A DNA stretch of 17,100 nt from Nitrospirae bacterium RIFCSPLOW2_12_42_9 (GCA_001805205.1 MHER01000170.1:1-17100), one strand, 5' to 3'; counted from the stretch's first letter, positions 1 through 8,014 are shown. The notes: a model not told the origin generated them from the letters alone. Translations and numbers: made by a program.

Positions 1-1205
1 AACTCTTCCACTTCTGTTGCAGTCTCAAAAGAGATACCTTTATCAATATAGGTGTTAACCTCTTTCTTCAATTTCTGAAGGCCGGCAATTGCTGCAGCAG
101 TATTAAAGTCATCATCCATCGAATCAATGAAATCTGTTTTGCACTCTGCCATTGCATCTTTTATGGCCTGATCTTCTTTTGGTTCAGTAATCTCCTGTCC
201 TTTAAATTCCCTTAACTTTTGAAACATAGCATAAAAACCATCCAATGCCGCATGGGATGAAGACATCCCCCGGTCAGAAAAATCCACAGGACTCCTGTAG
301 TGTTTAGATATAAGGAAATATCGCAAGACCTCTGCAATCACCTGTGATGAATACGGATACTTCTCAAAAACCTCACTTATAGTAAAAAAATTTCCAAGTG
401 ATTTGGACATTTTTTCCTGGTTCACATTAACAAAACCGTTATGGATCCAGTACCTTGCAAATGTCTTTTCAGTATATGCCTCACTTTGGGCAATCTCATT
501 TTCATGGTGCGGGAATATCAAATCCTTTCCTCCTCCATGTATATCAAAACTCAAACCAAGGTACTTCATAGACATTGCTGAACACTCTATATGCCAGCCA
601 GGCCTGCCTCCACCCCACGGACTGCTCCATTCCGGTTCTCCCGGTTTTGAAGACTTCCACAGTGCAAAATCCAGAGGGTCCTCCTTTTTCTCATCCACCT
701 CAACACGCGCACCTGCCAGCATCTCTTCTGTATTACGCCCTGAAAGCCTTCCATAACCATCAAAACTCTTTACCCTGTAATAGACATCTCCATTTGTCCT
801 GTATGCATGACCTTTTTTAATCAATCCATTAATTATCCCCTGCATATCTTCAATATGGTCAGTTGCCTTCGGTTCTATGTCAGCCTTTTTAATACCGAGT
901 AATTCCATATCCCTGTTGTATTCTTCTATATACCTTTCAGCAATTTCTTTCCACCCCACACCTTCCTTCTGTGCCCGAAGGATAATCTTGTCATCTACAT
1001 CAGTAAAGTTCTTAACATATGTAACTTCAAAACCTTTATAATCCATATATCGCCTTATAACATCAAATACAAGGGCACTCCTTGCATGTCCTATATGACA
1101 GACATCATAAACAGTAACACCGCACACATACATACTGACCTTACCTGGCATCATAGGTTCAAAAATTTCTTTGTTACCTGCTAATGTATTGTAGACCTTC
1201 AGCAT
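1..1205 (-). CDS. cysS: Cysteinyl-tRNA synthetase, C-terminal end missing
   Basis: Class I aminoacyl-tRNA synthetase that charges tRNA-Cys with cysteine in the cytoplasm. I translated the minus strand by hand: it starts MLKVYNTLAG and stays open for 401 codons to the window edge. The ATP-binding HIGH motif is at residues 37-40 (CHIGHARSA) and KMSKS at 265-269. The zinc-binding set is visible: Cys28, the Cys in GWHIECSAMS, and the His/Glu of FPHHENE. Family members are usually about 460-490 residues, so roughly the last 60-90 are outside the window. The ATG lies 6 nt after the pcm stop, with GGAAGG and AAGGG upstream as ribosome binding sequence, so it is probably co-transcribed with pcm and surE. 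Nothing is damaged in the visible part. Confidence 0.97.
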   Translation of the reverse strand, partial: MLKVYNTLAGNKEIFEPMMPGKVSMYVCGVTVYDVCHIGHARSALVFDVIRRYMDYKGFEVTYVKNFTDVDDKIILRAQKEGVGWKEIAERYIEEYNRDMELLGIKKADIEPKATDHIEDMQGIINGLIKKGHAYRTNGDVYYRVKSFDGYGRLSGRNTEEMLAGARVEVDEKKEDPLDFALWKSSKPGEPEWSSPWGGGRPGWHIECSAMSMKYLGLSFDIHGGGKDLIFPHHENEIAQSEAYTEKTFARYWIHNGFVNVNQEKMSKSLGNFFTISEVFEKYPYSSQVIAEVLRYFLISKHYRSPVDFSDRGMSSSHAALDGFYAMFQKLREFKGQEITEPKEDQAIKDAMAECKTDFIDSMDDDFNTAAAIAGLQKLKKEVNTYIDKGISFETATEVEE

Positions 1206-1211
1206 AATCCC

Positions 1212-1856
1212 TTACCTTCCCCAGCCGTATTCCCCAATCAGTGGTACAAAAACACAAGGAAACAGATTCGTTTTTATAATCCCGTCTGATGTCTTAATCA
1301 CCTTTGTCAACATCTGCGAATATCTGTCACCTACAGGTATGATCAGCCTTCCACCCTCAGCGAGCTGTTCAATAAGCAACTGAGGCACATCAGGCGCTCC
1401 TGCAGTAACTATTATAGCCTCAAATGGACTATCCTCTTTCCATCCGAGTGTACCATTTGAAACCTTTATAAATACATTAGTATACCCGAGCTCATCCAGT
1501 ATGTTTTTTGCACGAATTGATAATGATTCAACCCTCTCAATTGTATAAACATGGCCTGCAAGTTCTGCAAGTACAGCAGCCTGATAACCAGAGCCTGTGC
1601 CAATCTCAAGAACTTTTTCATATCCTTCTAATTCCATTGCCTCTGTCATAACCCCAACCATGTAAGGTTGGGATATAGTCTGCCCTTCTCCTATAGGAAG
1701 TGCATAATCACCATAAGCAGCCCCCTGCGCCTCCTTGTTAACAAAGAGGTGCCTCGGTACCTTTCTCATGGCTTTCAAAACCCTGTTATCCTTAATACCG
1801 CGGGGAATGAGTTGCTCATCAACCATCATATTACGAAGTTCTTCAAAACCAAACAT
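1212..1856 (-). CDS. pcm: Protein-L-isoaspartate O-methyltransferase
   Basis: SAM-dependent repair enzyme that methylates L-isoaspartyl residues in aged proteins so that they revert toward aspartate; cytoplasmic. At 214 residues it has the normal bacterial length. The SAM motif I is VLEIGTGSGY at residues 82-91, preceded by the family signature GEGQTISQPYMV (56-67), which includes the catalytic-loop Ser62. The N-terminal VDEQLIPRGI also matches the family. It sits between surE (47 bp upstream) and cysS (6 bp downstream); surE-pcm linkage is common in bacteria and fits a stress-survival role. No Shine-Dalgarno is visible before the ATG at 1854-1856. Instead an AT-rich 8-bp inverted repeat (1862-1869 with 1880-1887) lies 5 nt upstream. 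Starting at Met10 or Met11 is possible but is not better supported by a ribosome site. Confidence 0.95.
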   Translation of the reverse strand: MFGFEELRNMMVDEQLIPRGIKDNRVLKAMRKVPRHLFVNKEAQGAAYGDYALPIGEGQTISQPYMVGVMTEAMELEGYEKVLEIGTGSGYQAAVLAELAGHVYTIERVESLSIRAKNILDELGYTNVFIKVSNGTLGWKEDSPFEAIIVTAGAPDVPQLLIEQLAEGGRLIIPVGDRYSQMLTKVIKTSDGIIKTNLFPCVFVPLIGEYGWGR

Positions 1857-1903
1857 TATATATAATAAAAGTTATAAGGTTTATTATTCCCAATTAATAC
1901 CAG

Positions 1904-2671
1904 TTATATACCGATCTTCTTATTGAGGGATGATTCCCATATTCGAAGTGATTTTACTGCACCATATTCGGTTAGATCAAGACGAAGAGGGGTAATGGAA
2001 ACCATCCCCTCTTCAATAGCAGCGAAATCACTATCCTCAGTCTTTTCCCATGATAATCTGCTCCCTCCAATCCAGTAATATTTTTTGCCCCGCGGGTCAA
2101 CCTTCTCAACGATTGCATTTTCATCATATATCCTTTTTCCCTGCCTTGTTATCTTAAAACCTTTAATATCCTTTATATCAAGATTTGGAACATTAACATT
2201 AAGCAGTACTCCGGGCGGGAGAGAATTTTCTTTTATTAATAAGGCAAGATAAAGTGCAATCCTTGCAGATGTTTCGAATTTAAAATCGCTTTCAGCTACA
2301 TGGGATACCGCAAACGAAGGTACCCCCAACAGAGTCCCTTCAAATGCAGCAGATACTGTACCTGAATATGTAACATCATCTCCAAGGTTGCCACCCTTGT
2401 TTATACCTGAGACCACAATGTCAGGTTTCTCATTTAATATCCCGTTAATACCAAGATTGATACAATCCGTGGGAGTACCATTAACACTGTACATATTATC
2501 TCCGAACTTCTCCAATCTTAAAGGCTTATGGAGGGTAAGTGCATGACTTGCTGCTGAACGTTCCCTGTCAGGCGCAATAACATACACATCAGCAATGGTT
2601 CTCAGGGTATCTGCTAAGGCTTGAATGCCTGGGGAGTGTATCCCATCATCATTAGAAACTAATATAACCAT
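1904..2671 (-). CDS. surE: 5'/3'-nucleotidase SurE
   Basis: Metal-dependent nucleoside monophosphate phosphatase of the SurE family, 255 residues (normal length). The metal and active-site residues are in their expected places: Asp8-Asp9 in VSNDDGIHSPG, Ser39 in DRERSAASH, and Asn91/Asn95 in SGINKGGNLG. The N-terminus MVILVSNDDG fits other SurE proteins exactly, so the start at 2669-2671 is right even though no Shine-Dalgarno precedes it. The ATG begins only 8 nt after the encoded CCA end of tRNA-Pro. If tRNA and surE share a transcript, 3' processing of the tRNA would leave a nearly leaderless surE message. The gene continues into pcm and cysS. Confidence 0.96.
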   Translation of the reverse strand: MVILVSNDDGIHSPGIQALADTLRTIADVYVIAPDRERSAASHALTLHKPLRLEKFGDNMYSVNGTPTDCINLGINGILNEKPDIVVSGINKGGNLGDDVTYSGTVSAAFEGTLLGVPSFAVSHVAESDFKFETSARIALYLALLIKENSLPPGVLLNVNVPNLDIKDIKGFKITRQGKRIYDENAIVEKVDPRGKKYYWIGGSRLSWEKTEDSDFAAIEEGMVSITPLRLDLTEYGAVKSLRIWESSLNKKIGI

Positions 2672-2679
2672 TCAAAGTC

Positions 2680-2756
2680 TGGTCGGGGCGAGCCGATTTG
2701 AACGGCCGACCACTCCCACCCCAAGGGAGTGCGCTACCATGCTGCGCTACGCCCCG
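2680..2756 (-). tRNA. tRNA-Pro (anticodon GGG), CCA encoded
   Basis: The minus strand folds into a complete cloverleaf of 77 nt. The acceptor stem CGGGGCG pairs perfectly with CGCCCCG. The D stem is GCGC/GCGC, and the anticodon stem is CTCCC/GGGAG around the loop TTGGGGT, giving anticodon GGG, which reads the proline codons CCC and CCU. The T arm is GGCCG/CGGCT around TTCAAAT. The discriminator is A, followed by a genomic CCA (2680-2682). C1-G72 and G37 are as expected for bacterial tRNA-Pro. A possible promoter lies just upstream (TAAAAT as minus-strand -10 at 2761-2766), but its -35 spacing is short. It lies between merR and surE, the same ihfA-merR-tRNA-Pro order known from other Gram-negative bacteria. 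Confidence 0.97.
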
Positions 2757-2783
2757 AAAAATTTTAAAAGATATTTTTCAGCA

Positions 2784-3083
2784 TCAACTTTTTAGTAGAT
2801 CAAGAACTCCCTTCAATTCGTCTGCCACCTTCTGAATAACAGCCGGGGCTTTATTGGATTGCTCCTGAAGTCTTTTCCTTGCCCCCGCAATAGTATAACC
2901 TTCTTCATACAGCATCTTCTTAATGCTCATAATAGTATTTATATCTTTCTGTTCATAAACCCTCTGGCCACCCCTGTTCTTTCTCGGAGATAAAACAGGA
3001 AACTCAGTCTCCCAATATCTTAGCACGTATGCCTCGAGTCCAGTGATCTTACTGACCTCACTTATTTTATAGAACAACTTCAT
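2784..3083 (-). CDS. Small MerR-family transcriptional regulator
   Basis: A 99-residue protein made almost entirely of a MerR-type winged helix-turn-helix. It opens with [13 protein letters not shown] (helix-turn-helix) followed by [21 protein letters not shown], the wing with the usual RYWE and arginine-rich segment, then a helix region [18 protein letters not shown]. There is no C-terminal effector or metal-binding cysteine domain, as is usual for the small MerR protein found next to ihfA in proteobacteria. Its ligand and targets are unknown. It begins 20 bp after ihfA, with CAGGATG as a modest ribosome site, and ends 27 bp before tRNA-Pro, so all three probably share a transcript. Confidence 0.9.
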   Translation of the reverse strand: MKLFYKISEVSKITGLEAYVLRYWETEFPVLSPRKNRGGQRVYEQKDINTIMSIKKMLYEEGYTIAGARKRLQEQSNKAPAVIQKVADELKGVLDLLKS

Positions 3084-3103
3084 TACGTTACATCCTGAAA
3101 TAT

Positions 3104-3397
3104 TTACCCTGCGTTTTCATTCTGTCCATTAACATACTGCTTAAAAATATGGCTTGGTCTGAATGTAACAACCCTTCGGGGAGATATACCTATCTCTTCT
3201 CCTGTTTTTGGATTTCTCCCTTTTCTTTCGTGTTTACTTCTTACTACAAAATTTCCAAACCCTGCAATCTTTACAGTTTCTCCGTTCTTCAGACTTTCTT
3301 TCATAGTATCAAGCACCATCTCGACAATATCGAGGGCCTCTTTCTTTGATATGCCGATCTTTTCATAAAGCTCATTTGCAATGTCTGCCTTCTTCAC
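3104..3397 (-). CDS. ihfA: IHF/HU-family DNA-bending protein, alpha-like
   Basis: A 97-residue histone-like protein that binds and sharply bends DNA as a dimer. The N-terminal helices [21 protein letters not shown] are followed by the beta-saddle and arm [21 protein letters not shown] with the family proline that intercalates DNA, then [16 protein letters not shown]. The extended C-terminus and the merR/tRNA-Pro neighbourhood favour IHF alpha over HU, but no pheT lies upstream. The start is GTG (complement of 3395-3397) 6 nt behind the strong ribosome site AGGAGGGG; an overlapping ATG in another frame hits TGA at once. A minus-strand promoter is visible at 3474-3502. Confidence 0.9.
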   Translation of the reverse strand: MKKADIANELYEKIGISKKEALDIVEMVLDTMKESLKNGETVKIAGFGNFVVRSKHERKGRNPKTGEEIGISPRRVVTFRPSHIFKQYVNGQNENAG

Positions 3398-3473
3398 ATT
3401 AATCCCCTCCTGTTAAGAATAAATCCTGACAGTTCAACCAATTGTTAATATTAATGATTCTAACAGCCCAAAA

Positions 3474-3502
3474 ATATTATAATAAATAACTATCAGTGTC
3501 AA
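3474..3502 (-). promoter_or_regulatory. Predicted sigma-70 promoter for ihfA-merR
   Basis: The minus strand has a perfect TTGACA at 3497-3502. It is followed either by TATAAT at 3476-3481 (15-bp spacer) or by TAATAT at 3474-3479 (17-bp spacer). The -35 box overlaps the last codons of rseC. The transcript would carry a leader of roughly 70 nt before the ihfA GTG. This allows ihfA-merR-tRNA-Pro-surE to be expressed separately from the upstream amino-acid operon. Confidence 0.55.
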
Positions 3503-3927
3503 GAAGACAAGACCCCTGTAATCTCAGGTCTGTATTTCCCCTCTTTAAGGGCCTTTTTATTATACATCCATATACCAACGTAACACAAAACCATTGAAAT
3601 AAACCCGATTGTTGCAGCCCACCCATCATTTCCACCAATATTCTTACCAATAATACCCCCGATAAAGAAACTTATCAGTGGAATAATATAGGCTATAAAA
3701 GACGCCTTAAGGAATGTCTTTGGCCTCATTGCTACCTCTACCCTCTCACCTATGCAGGCACCAAGTTCATTCTTTGCTTCTATGACTACATCTGATGAAT
3801 TTGACATAGGTTTACACATTGACTTTGATGCACATCCATCACAGGATGTGCCTCGTATTGCACGGACCTTCGCTATCCCGTCAAATACTTCAATAACAAT
3901 TCCCTGTTCTTTTAAGCCATCCTTCAT
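3499..3927 (-). CDS. rseC: RseC/MucC-type inner-membrane protein (SoxR-reducing family)
   Basis: A 142-residue membrane protein of the RseC/MucC family, whose members modulate sigma-E signalling or belong to the Rsx/Rnf-linked SoxR-reducing system. The soluble N-terminal part carries the family cysteine motif: SCDGCASKSMC (Cys29, Cys32, Cys38), with a fourth Cys58. Two hydrophobic segments follow at about 74-96 and 103-122, and the tail is short and basic. The start ATG overlaps the cimA stop by 4 nt (3924-3927), implying translational coupling to a biosynthetic gene. No sigma-E, anti-sigma or rnf genes are in the window, so its partner here is unknown. Redox sensing through the cysteine cluster is an inference from the family. 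Confidence 0.85.
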   Translation of the reverse strand: MKDGLKEQGIVIEVFDGIAKVRAIRGTSCDGCASKSMCKPMSNSSDVVIEAKNELGACIGERVEVAMRPKTFLKASFIAYIIPLISFFIGGIIGKNIGGNDGWAATIGFISMVLCYVGIWMYNKKALKEGKYRPEITGVLSS

Positions 3928-5507
3928 ACATCACCAAGTTCTTTATCCTTAAGTAACTTATATTCAATACTATCAACCAGGGCCTGCCAGCTTGCCTCCA
4001 TAATATTTTCCGAGACCCCCACTGTCCCCCACTTTCTCTGCTTATCACCTGACTCGATAAGTACACGCACCCTTGAGGCAGTACCCCTCATCCCGGTAAG
4101 TACCCTGACCTTATAGTCAATCAGATGCACCTCTTTAAGAGAAGGATAAAACTTTTCAAGTGCCTTTCTAAGAGCATTATCAAGTGCATTTACAGGTCCA
4201 TTACCAACTGAAGCAGTATGCTCCACCTCGCCATCTACCTTTAACATAATAGTTGCCTCAGAAATGGAGGCCTCCCCTTCTTTCCTCTTTTCCACTATAA
4301 CCCTGAACCCTATAAGATTAAAAAACCTCCTGTGCAGCCCGAGTGACCTCTTCATCAACAACTCAAATGATCCTTCAGCGCCCTCAAACTGATAACCCCT
4401 GTCCTCCATCTCTTTTAATATCTGAAGTACTTCCTGCAGTTTTGGTTTGTTCTCAGGTTTTACAATAATTCCATATTCATTCGCCTTGTGGATAATAGTG
4501 CTTAGACCGGAATAATCTGATACGAGGGTTCTCTGAACATTACCAACATCAACAGGTCTTATATGTTCATATGTTGTTGGTTTTTTCCTGACAGCATGTA
4601 CATGGAGTCCGCCTTTGTGGGTAAAGGCACTATCGCCGACATAAGGCTGACGCCTGTTTGGAGGGATGTTGGCTATCTCACTTACAAAGCGTGACACATC
4701 CCGGAGGTACTGCAGCCGCTGGTCTGATATACAATCTATACCCAGTTTTAGTTTCAGATTTGGAATAATTGAGCATAGGTTTGCATTGCCGCACCTTTCA
4801 CCAAGTCCGTTTATGGTCCCCTGAACAAGGCTTGCACCTGATTCCACGGCTATAACAGAGTTTGCAACCGCAACATCAGAGTCATTATGGAAATGTATGC
4901 CGAATGGTATCTTAATAACCTTTCTTGTCTCTTTGAAAATCTTCCTGATCCCGTCAGGCATTGTACCGCCGTTTGTATCACAGAGCACAACCCAGTCTAC
5001 ACCTGCACGTAAAGATGCCTTAAGGGTTTGAACGGCATACTCAGGGTTTGACTTAAAACCATCAAAGTAGTGCTCAGCATCAAAAAAGACCGTTTTGTTC
5101 TTTGATTTCAGATATGCAATTGAGTCCTCTATCATTGCGAGATTTTCTTTGAGTGTAACTCCAAGTGCCTCAGTCACATGAAAATCCCAGCTCTTCCCCA
5201 CAATTGCAACATGGGTTGTGTCTGCCTGAAGCAACACAGCCATATTTGTATCCTCTTCTGCCCTGGTTGATGCCTTTCTTGTACTGCCAAAGGCAACTAT
5301 CCTGGAATGTTTAAGTGGAAGGCCTTTTACCTCTTTAAAGAATCTGCTATCCTTTGGATTAGCGCCCGGGAATCCCCCTTCGATATAATGTATACCCAGG
5401 TGATCTAATTGTTCTGTTATCCTTAACTTATCTTCAACAGTAAAAGAGACATCCTCAGCCTGTGCACCATCCCTAAGTGTTGTATCGTAGATTTCAACCT
5501 TCTTCAT
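3924..5507 (-). CDS. cimA: (R)-citramalate synthase
   Basis: Condenses pyruvate with acetyl-CoA to citramalate, the first step of the threonine-independent route to 2-oxobutanoate and isoleucine. At 527 residues it fits the CimA family TIGR00977 rather than 2-isopropylmalate synthase. The TIM-barrel carries YDTTLRDGAQ (Arg12, Asp13), GGFPGANPKD near 44-53, CDTNGGTMP near 176-184, metal ligands His205 and His207 in HFHND, and GLGERCGNANL at 234-244. The C-terminal ~140 residues look like the LeuA-type allosteric domain (VNALDNALRKAL and SRVRVLIESGD), so feedback control by isoleucine is likely. It starts 4 nt after lysC and overlaps rseC. Homocitrate synthase is a less likely alternative. Confidence 0.93.
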   Translation of the reverse strand: MKKVEIYDTTLRDGAQAEDVSFTVEDKLRITEQLDHLGIHYIEGGFPGANPKDSRFFKEVKGLPLKHSRIVAFGSTRKASTRAEEDTNMAVLLQADTTHVAIVGKSWDFHVTEALGVTLKENLAMIEDSIAYLKSKNKTVFFDAEHYFDGFKSNPEYAVQTLKASLRAGVDWVVLCDTNGGTMPDGIRKIFKETRKVIKIPFGIHFHNDSDVAVANSVIAVESGASLVQGTINGLGERCGNANLCSIIPNLKLKLGIDCISDQRLQYLRDVSRFVSEIANIPPNRRQPYVGDSAFTHKGGLHVHAVRKKPTTYEHIRPVDVGNVQRTLVSDYSGLSTIIHKANEYGIIVKPENKPKLQEVLQILKEMEDRGYQFEGAEGSFELLMKRSLGLHRRFFNLIGFRVIVEKRKEGEASISEATIMLKVDGEVEHTASVGNGPVNALDNALRKALEKFYPSLKEVHLIDYKVRVLTGMRGTASRVRVLIESGDKQRKWGTVGVSENIMEASWQALVDSIEYKLLKDKELGDV

Positions 5508-5511
5508 AATC

Positions 5512-5988
5512 CTAATTCCCTAATTCAAATGCCCTGTGAAGCGCCCGTACAGCAAGCTCAGTGTACTTTGCATCTATTACGCAGGAAATCTTAATCTCAG
5601 AGGTGCTGATCATCATTATATTTATCCCTTCGTCAGCAAGGGTTGAAAACATCTTTAATGCAACCCCTGAGTGAGACCTCATCCCTACACCTACAATTGA
5701 TACCTTTGCTATGTCTTCTTTAACTTCAAACTCTCTGGCCCCTATGTCCTTTATAATACTCTCCATCAATGTAATTGTCTTTTTAACATCCGAGCGTGGA
5801 ACAGTGAAAGATATATCTGTCAGGCTCTCCTGGCTTACATTCTGTATAATCATATCAACTATGATACTTGAAGCTGCAACAGGACCGAATATCCTTGCTG
5901 CTATGCCGGGTTTATCAGGAACACCTATGATTGTAACCTTAGACTGATTCCTGTCATATGTCACACCGGAGACAACAACCTTCTCCAT
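5512..5988 (-). CDS. Predicted in-frame aspartokinase beta (ACT-only) subunit
   Basis: Inside lysC an ATG at complement 5986-5988 (Met246, beginning [14 protein letters not shown]) is preceded by GGGGAGG (5997-6003) with an 8-nt spacing, a better ribosome site than the one for full-length lysC. Translation from it gives 158 residues containing both ACT domains and no kinase domain. Internally initiated beta subunits forming alpha2-beta2 enzymes are known for lysC of Bacillus and Corynebacterium. That this happens here is inferred from the ribosome site and domain boundary. Confidence 0.65.
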   Translation of the reverse strand: MEKVVVSGVTYDRNQSKVTIIGVPDKPGIAARIFGPVAASSIIVDMIIQNVSQESLTDISFTVPRSDVKKTITLMESIIKDIGAREFEVKEDIAKVSIVGVGMRSHSGVALKMFSTLADEGINIMMISTSEIKISCVIDAKYTELAVRALHRAFELGN

Positions 5989-6723
5989 ATCCTCATCCTC
6001 CCCTGTAAGTAATGTGCCATTCCCTTCAGCAAATGCAGACAACACACGTACTTTCACACCATATTTGGCCGCATATTCTACAGACCTGTTCTGCAGTACC
6101 TTTGCCCCGAGGCTTGCAAGTTCAAGCATCTCCTCATAGGAAATCTTATCCAGCTTCTTTGCATCAGAGACAATATTCGGGTCTGTAGTAAACACCCCTT
6201 CAACATCTGTATATATATCGCATAAATCAGCCTTGAGCGCAGCAGCAAGAGCAACAGCAGTCAGGTCTGACCCGCCCCTGCCGAGTGTGGTCACATCTGA
6301 CCCCTCGCTGATCCCCTGAAAACCTGCTATCACCGGGATTACCCCCTCCTTTAATGCCTCCTGTACCCTTTCTCCACTGATACGTTCTATCCTTGCCTTT
6401 GTATGTACACTATCTGTGACTATGCCGACCTGTCTTCCGGTAAATGCCTTAGCCGGATATCCCATACTGTTTAATGCAATAGCAAGAAGTGCAACTGTTA
6501 CACGCTCACCCGAGGAAAGGAGTATATCCATCTCTCTTTCAACAGGTACATGGGTTATTTCATGGGCAAGGGAGACAAGCCTGTCTGTCTCTCCACTCAT
6601 TGCAGAGACTACTACAACCACATCATGACCTTCATTGCGTGTGGAAATTATCTTTCTGGCAACATTCTTAATACGCTCTACACTGCCTACCGATGTACCG
6701 CCATATTTCTGTACTATTAACAT
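5512..6723 (-). CDS. lysC: Aspartokinase, full-length alpha subunit
   Basis: Phosphorylates aspartate, the committed step toward lysine, methionine and threonine. At 403 residues it matches the monofunctional LysC class. The kinase domain has [14 protein letters not shown] at the N-terminus (Lys6, GGTS), the ATP-site region [19 protein letters not shown], and the segment [13 protein letters not shown]. Two ACT domains follow from about residue 262 ([18 protein letters not shown], then [19 protein letters not shown]), which normally bind lysine and/or threonine as feedback inhibitors. The start is set by the canonical [11 protein letters not shown], although no Shine-Dalgarno precedes it. It lies 66 bp after the ApgM-like gene and 4 bp before cimA. 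A strong internal start at codon 246 probably yields a separate beta subunit. Confidence 0.96.
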   Translation of the reverse strand: MLIVQKYGGTSVGSVERIKNVARKIISTRNEGHDVVVVVSAMSGETDRLVSLAHEITHVPVEREMDILLSSGERVTVALLAIALNSMGYPAKAFTGRQVGIVTDSVHTKARIERISGERVQEALKEGVIPVIAGFQGISEGSDVTTLGRGGSDLTAVALAAALKADLCDIYTDVEGVFTTDPNIVSDAKKLDKISYEEMLELASLGAKVLQNRSVEYAAKYGVKVRVLSAFAEGNGTLLTGEDEDMEKVVVSGVTYDRNQSKVTIIGVPDKPGIAARIFGPVAASSIIVDMIIQNVSQESLTDISFTVPRSDVKKTITLMESIIKDIGAREFEVKEDIAKVSIVGVGMRSHSGVALKMFSTLADEGINIMMISTSEIKISCVIDAKYTELAVRALHRAFELGN

Positions 6724-6742
6724 AATTTTTAAAAAACAGAAT

Positions 6743-6775
6743 ATTATAGGACATGCAAGATGACTGACCTATAAT
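6743..6775. repeat. 8-bp inverted repeat between the ApgM-like gene and lysC
   Basis: ATTATAGG (6743-6750) and CCTATAAT (6768-6775) are perfect inverted repeats separated by 17 nt, in the only sizeable gap (66 bp) of the operon. The right-hand copy on the minus strand places a TATAAT (6743-6748) about 20 nt before the lysC ATG, so this may be an internal promoter, an operator, or a transcript hairpin. No U-run follows, so a terminator is unlikely, and no good -35 is visible. Confidence 0.35.
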
Positions 6776-6789
6776 TTCATATTTTATAT

Positions 6790-8013
6790 CTACAATTTAC
6801 TTATTAACATATCAATAAGCCTTGTCCCGTCTTCTATAAACATACCACTTTCCTTTGCATTATCCTCATCATATACCCTGCCTGATCTCTTTGCCTCACG
6901 GCTGTCATAAAGGATAAAGGGGACCGGTTCCGGTGTATGCGTCTTTAAAGATACCGGTGTGCTATGATCACAGAGTATAAGGATTCTGAATGGCCCCATC
7001 TGCTTCATTCCATCCAGTATAACCCCAACAACCTTTTCATCGATCTCTTCTATTGCCTTCACCTTTCCTAAAGTATTACCATTATGCCCGGCCTCATCAG
7101 GTGCCTCAATATGGACATACACAATATCCTTAGTCTGCAATTCTCTTAATGCATATTCAGCCTTTCCCCTGTAATTTGTATCAAGATAACCTGTTGCACC
7201 GGGGACATCCACTATATCAAATCCTGCATATTTACCTATACCCCTCATTAAATCCACTGCAGCGATCATTGAACCATGCAAACCATATTTAGAATAAAAT
7301 CCTTCAATCCGGGGCAACTTCCCCTGACCCCAGAGCCAGATCCCATTTGCCATCTTATCACCTCTTTCACGGCGCTTCCTGTTTACAGGATGATCCAGGA
7401 GAACCTTCAGTGCCTTCTCCATTGTTGATACAAGAAATTCATCACCTTTTCCTATAGGTAAGCGGCCTTTAACCGGCTTCCCTGTAAAATCATGCGGCGG
7501 GGTACATTTAACCTCTGTCTCTCCATTCTTCCATATGAAGAGGTGTCTGTAGCTGACGCCAGGATAGAATCTGATATCATTTCCACCAAGTTCCCTGTCA
7601 AGACTCAGGATAAGCTCCCTTGCCTCTTCTGTATTTATATGCCCACCGCTGTAGTCATCCATTACCACATCATCTGAAAGCCTGTCACTAATATATTCCC
7701 CTCCTCTCATGAGGGTAACAAGATTGCACCTGTAGGCAACCTCATCCGGGGCCAGCTTTACTCCTATACTCGCTGCCTCGAGCGGGGACCTGCCTGTGTA
7801 ACACTTCCCCGGGTCATAGCCCAACAAGCTTAACTGGGTAACATCACTCCCCGGATAAAATCCATCAGGTGTAAGTTTTACCAGACCCAGGATCCCATTT
7901 TGTGAGAGACGGTCCATATTCGGGATCCTTGCTGCCTGAAGCGGTGTCCTGTTCCCCAGCTCTTTAACCGGAAAGTCTCCCATACCATCACCAACAAGAA
8001 CAATATATTTCAT
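6790..8013 (-). CDS. ApgM-like phosphomutase family, proposed homoserine kinase
   Basis: A 407-residue member of the alkaline-phosphatase superfamily related to archaeal-type cofactor-independent phosphoglycerate mutase. It belongs with the TIGR02535 group, named proposed homoserine kinase because of its place in threonine operons. Visible metal and active-site elements are Asp9 in LVGDGMGDFP, the likely catalytic Ser56 in PGSDVTQLSLLGYDP, EAPDEAGHNGN, CDHSTPV and THTPEPVPF. It lies 1 bp after thrC and 66 bp before lysC, exactly where thrB would be expected; no GHMP-type or other homoserine kinase is in the window. The function here is therefore most likely phosphorylation of homoserine, but a true 2,3-bisphosphoglycerate-independent phosphoglycerate mutase cannot be excluded from sequence alone. 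Confidence 0.85.
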   Translation of the reverse strand: MKYIVLVGDGMGDFPVKELGNRTPLQAARIPNMDRLSQNGILGLVKLTPDGFYPGSDVTQLSLLGYDPGKCYTGRSPLEAASIGVKLAPDEVAYRCNLVTLMRGGEYISDRLSDDVVMDDYSGGHINTEEARELILSLDRELGGNDIRFYPGVSYRHLFIWKNGETEVKCTPPHDFTGKPVKGRLPIGKGDEFLVSTMEKALKVLLDHPVNRKRRERGDKMANGIWLWGQGKLPRIEGFYSKYGLHGSMIAAVDLMRGIGKYAGFDIVDVPGATGYLDTNYRGKAEYALRELQTKDIVYVHIEAPDEAGHNGNTLGKVKAIEEIDEKVVGVILDGMKQMGPFRILILCDHSTPVSLKTHTPEPVPFILYDSREAKRSGRVYDEDNAKESGMFIEDGTRLIDMLISKL

Positions 8014-8014
8014 A

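Noticed and set aside
403..820. Plus-strand ORFs of 81 and 117 codons at the left edge
   Set aside because: They lie antisense to cysS, whose HIGH and KMSKS motifs are intact on the minus strand.
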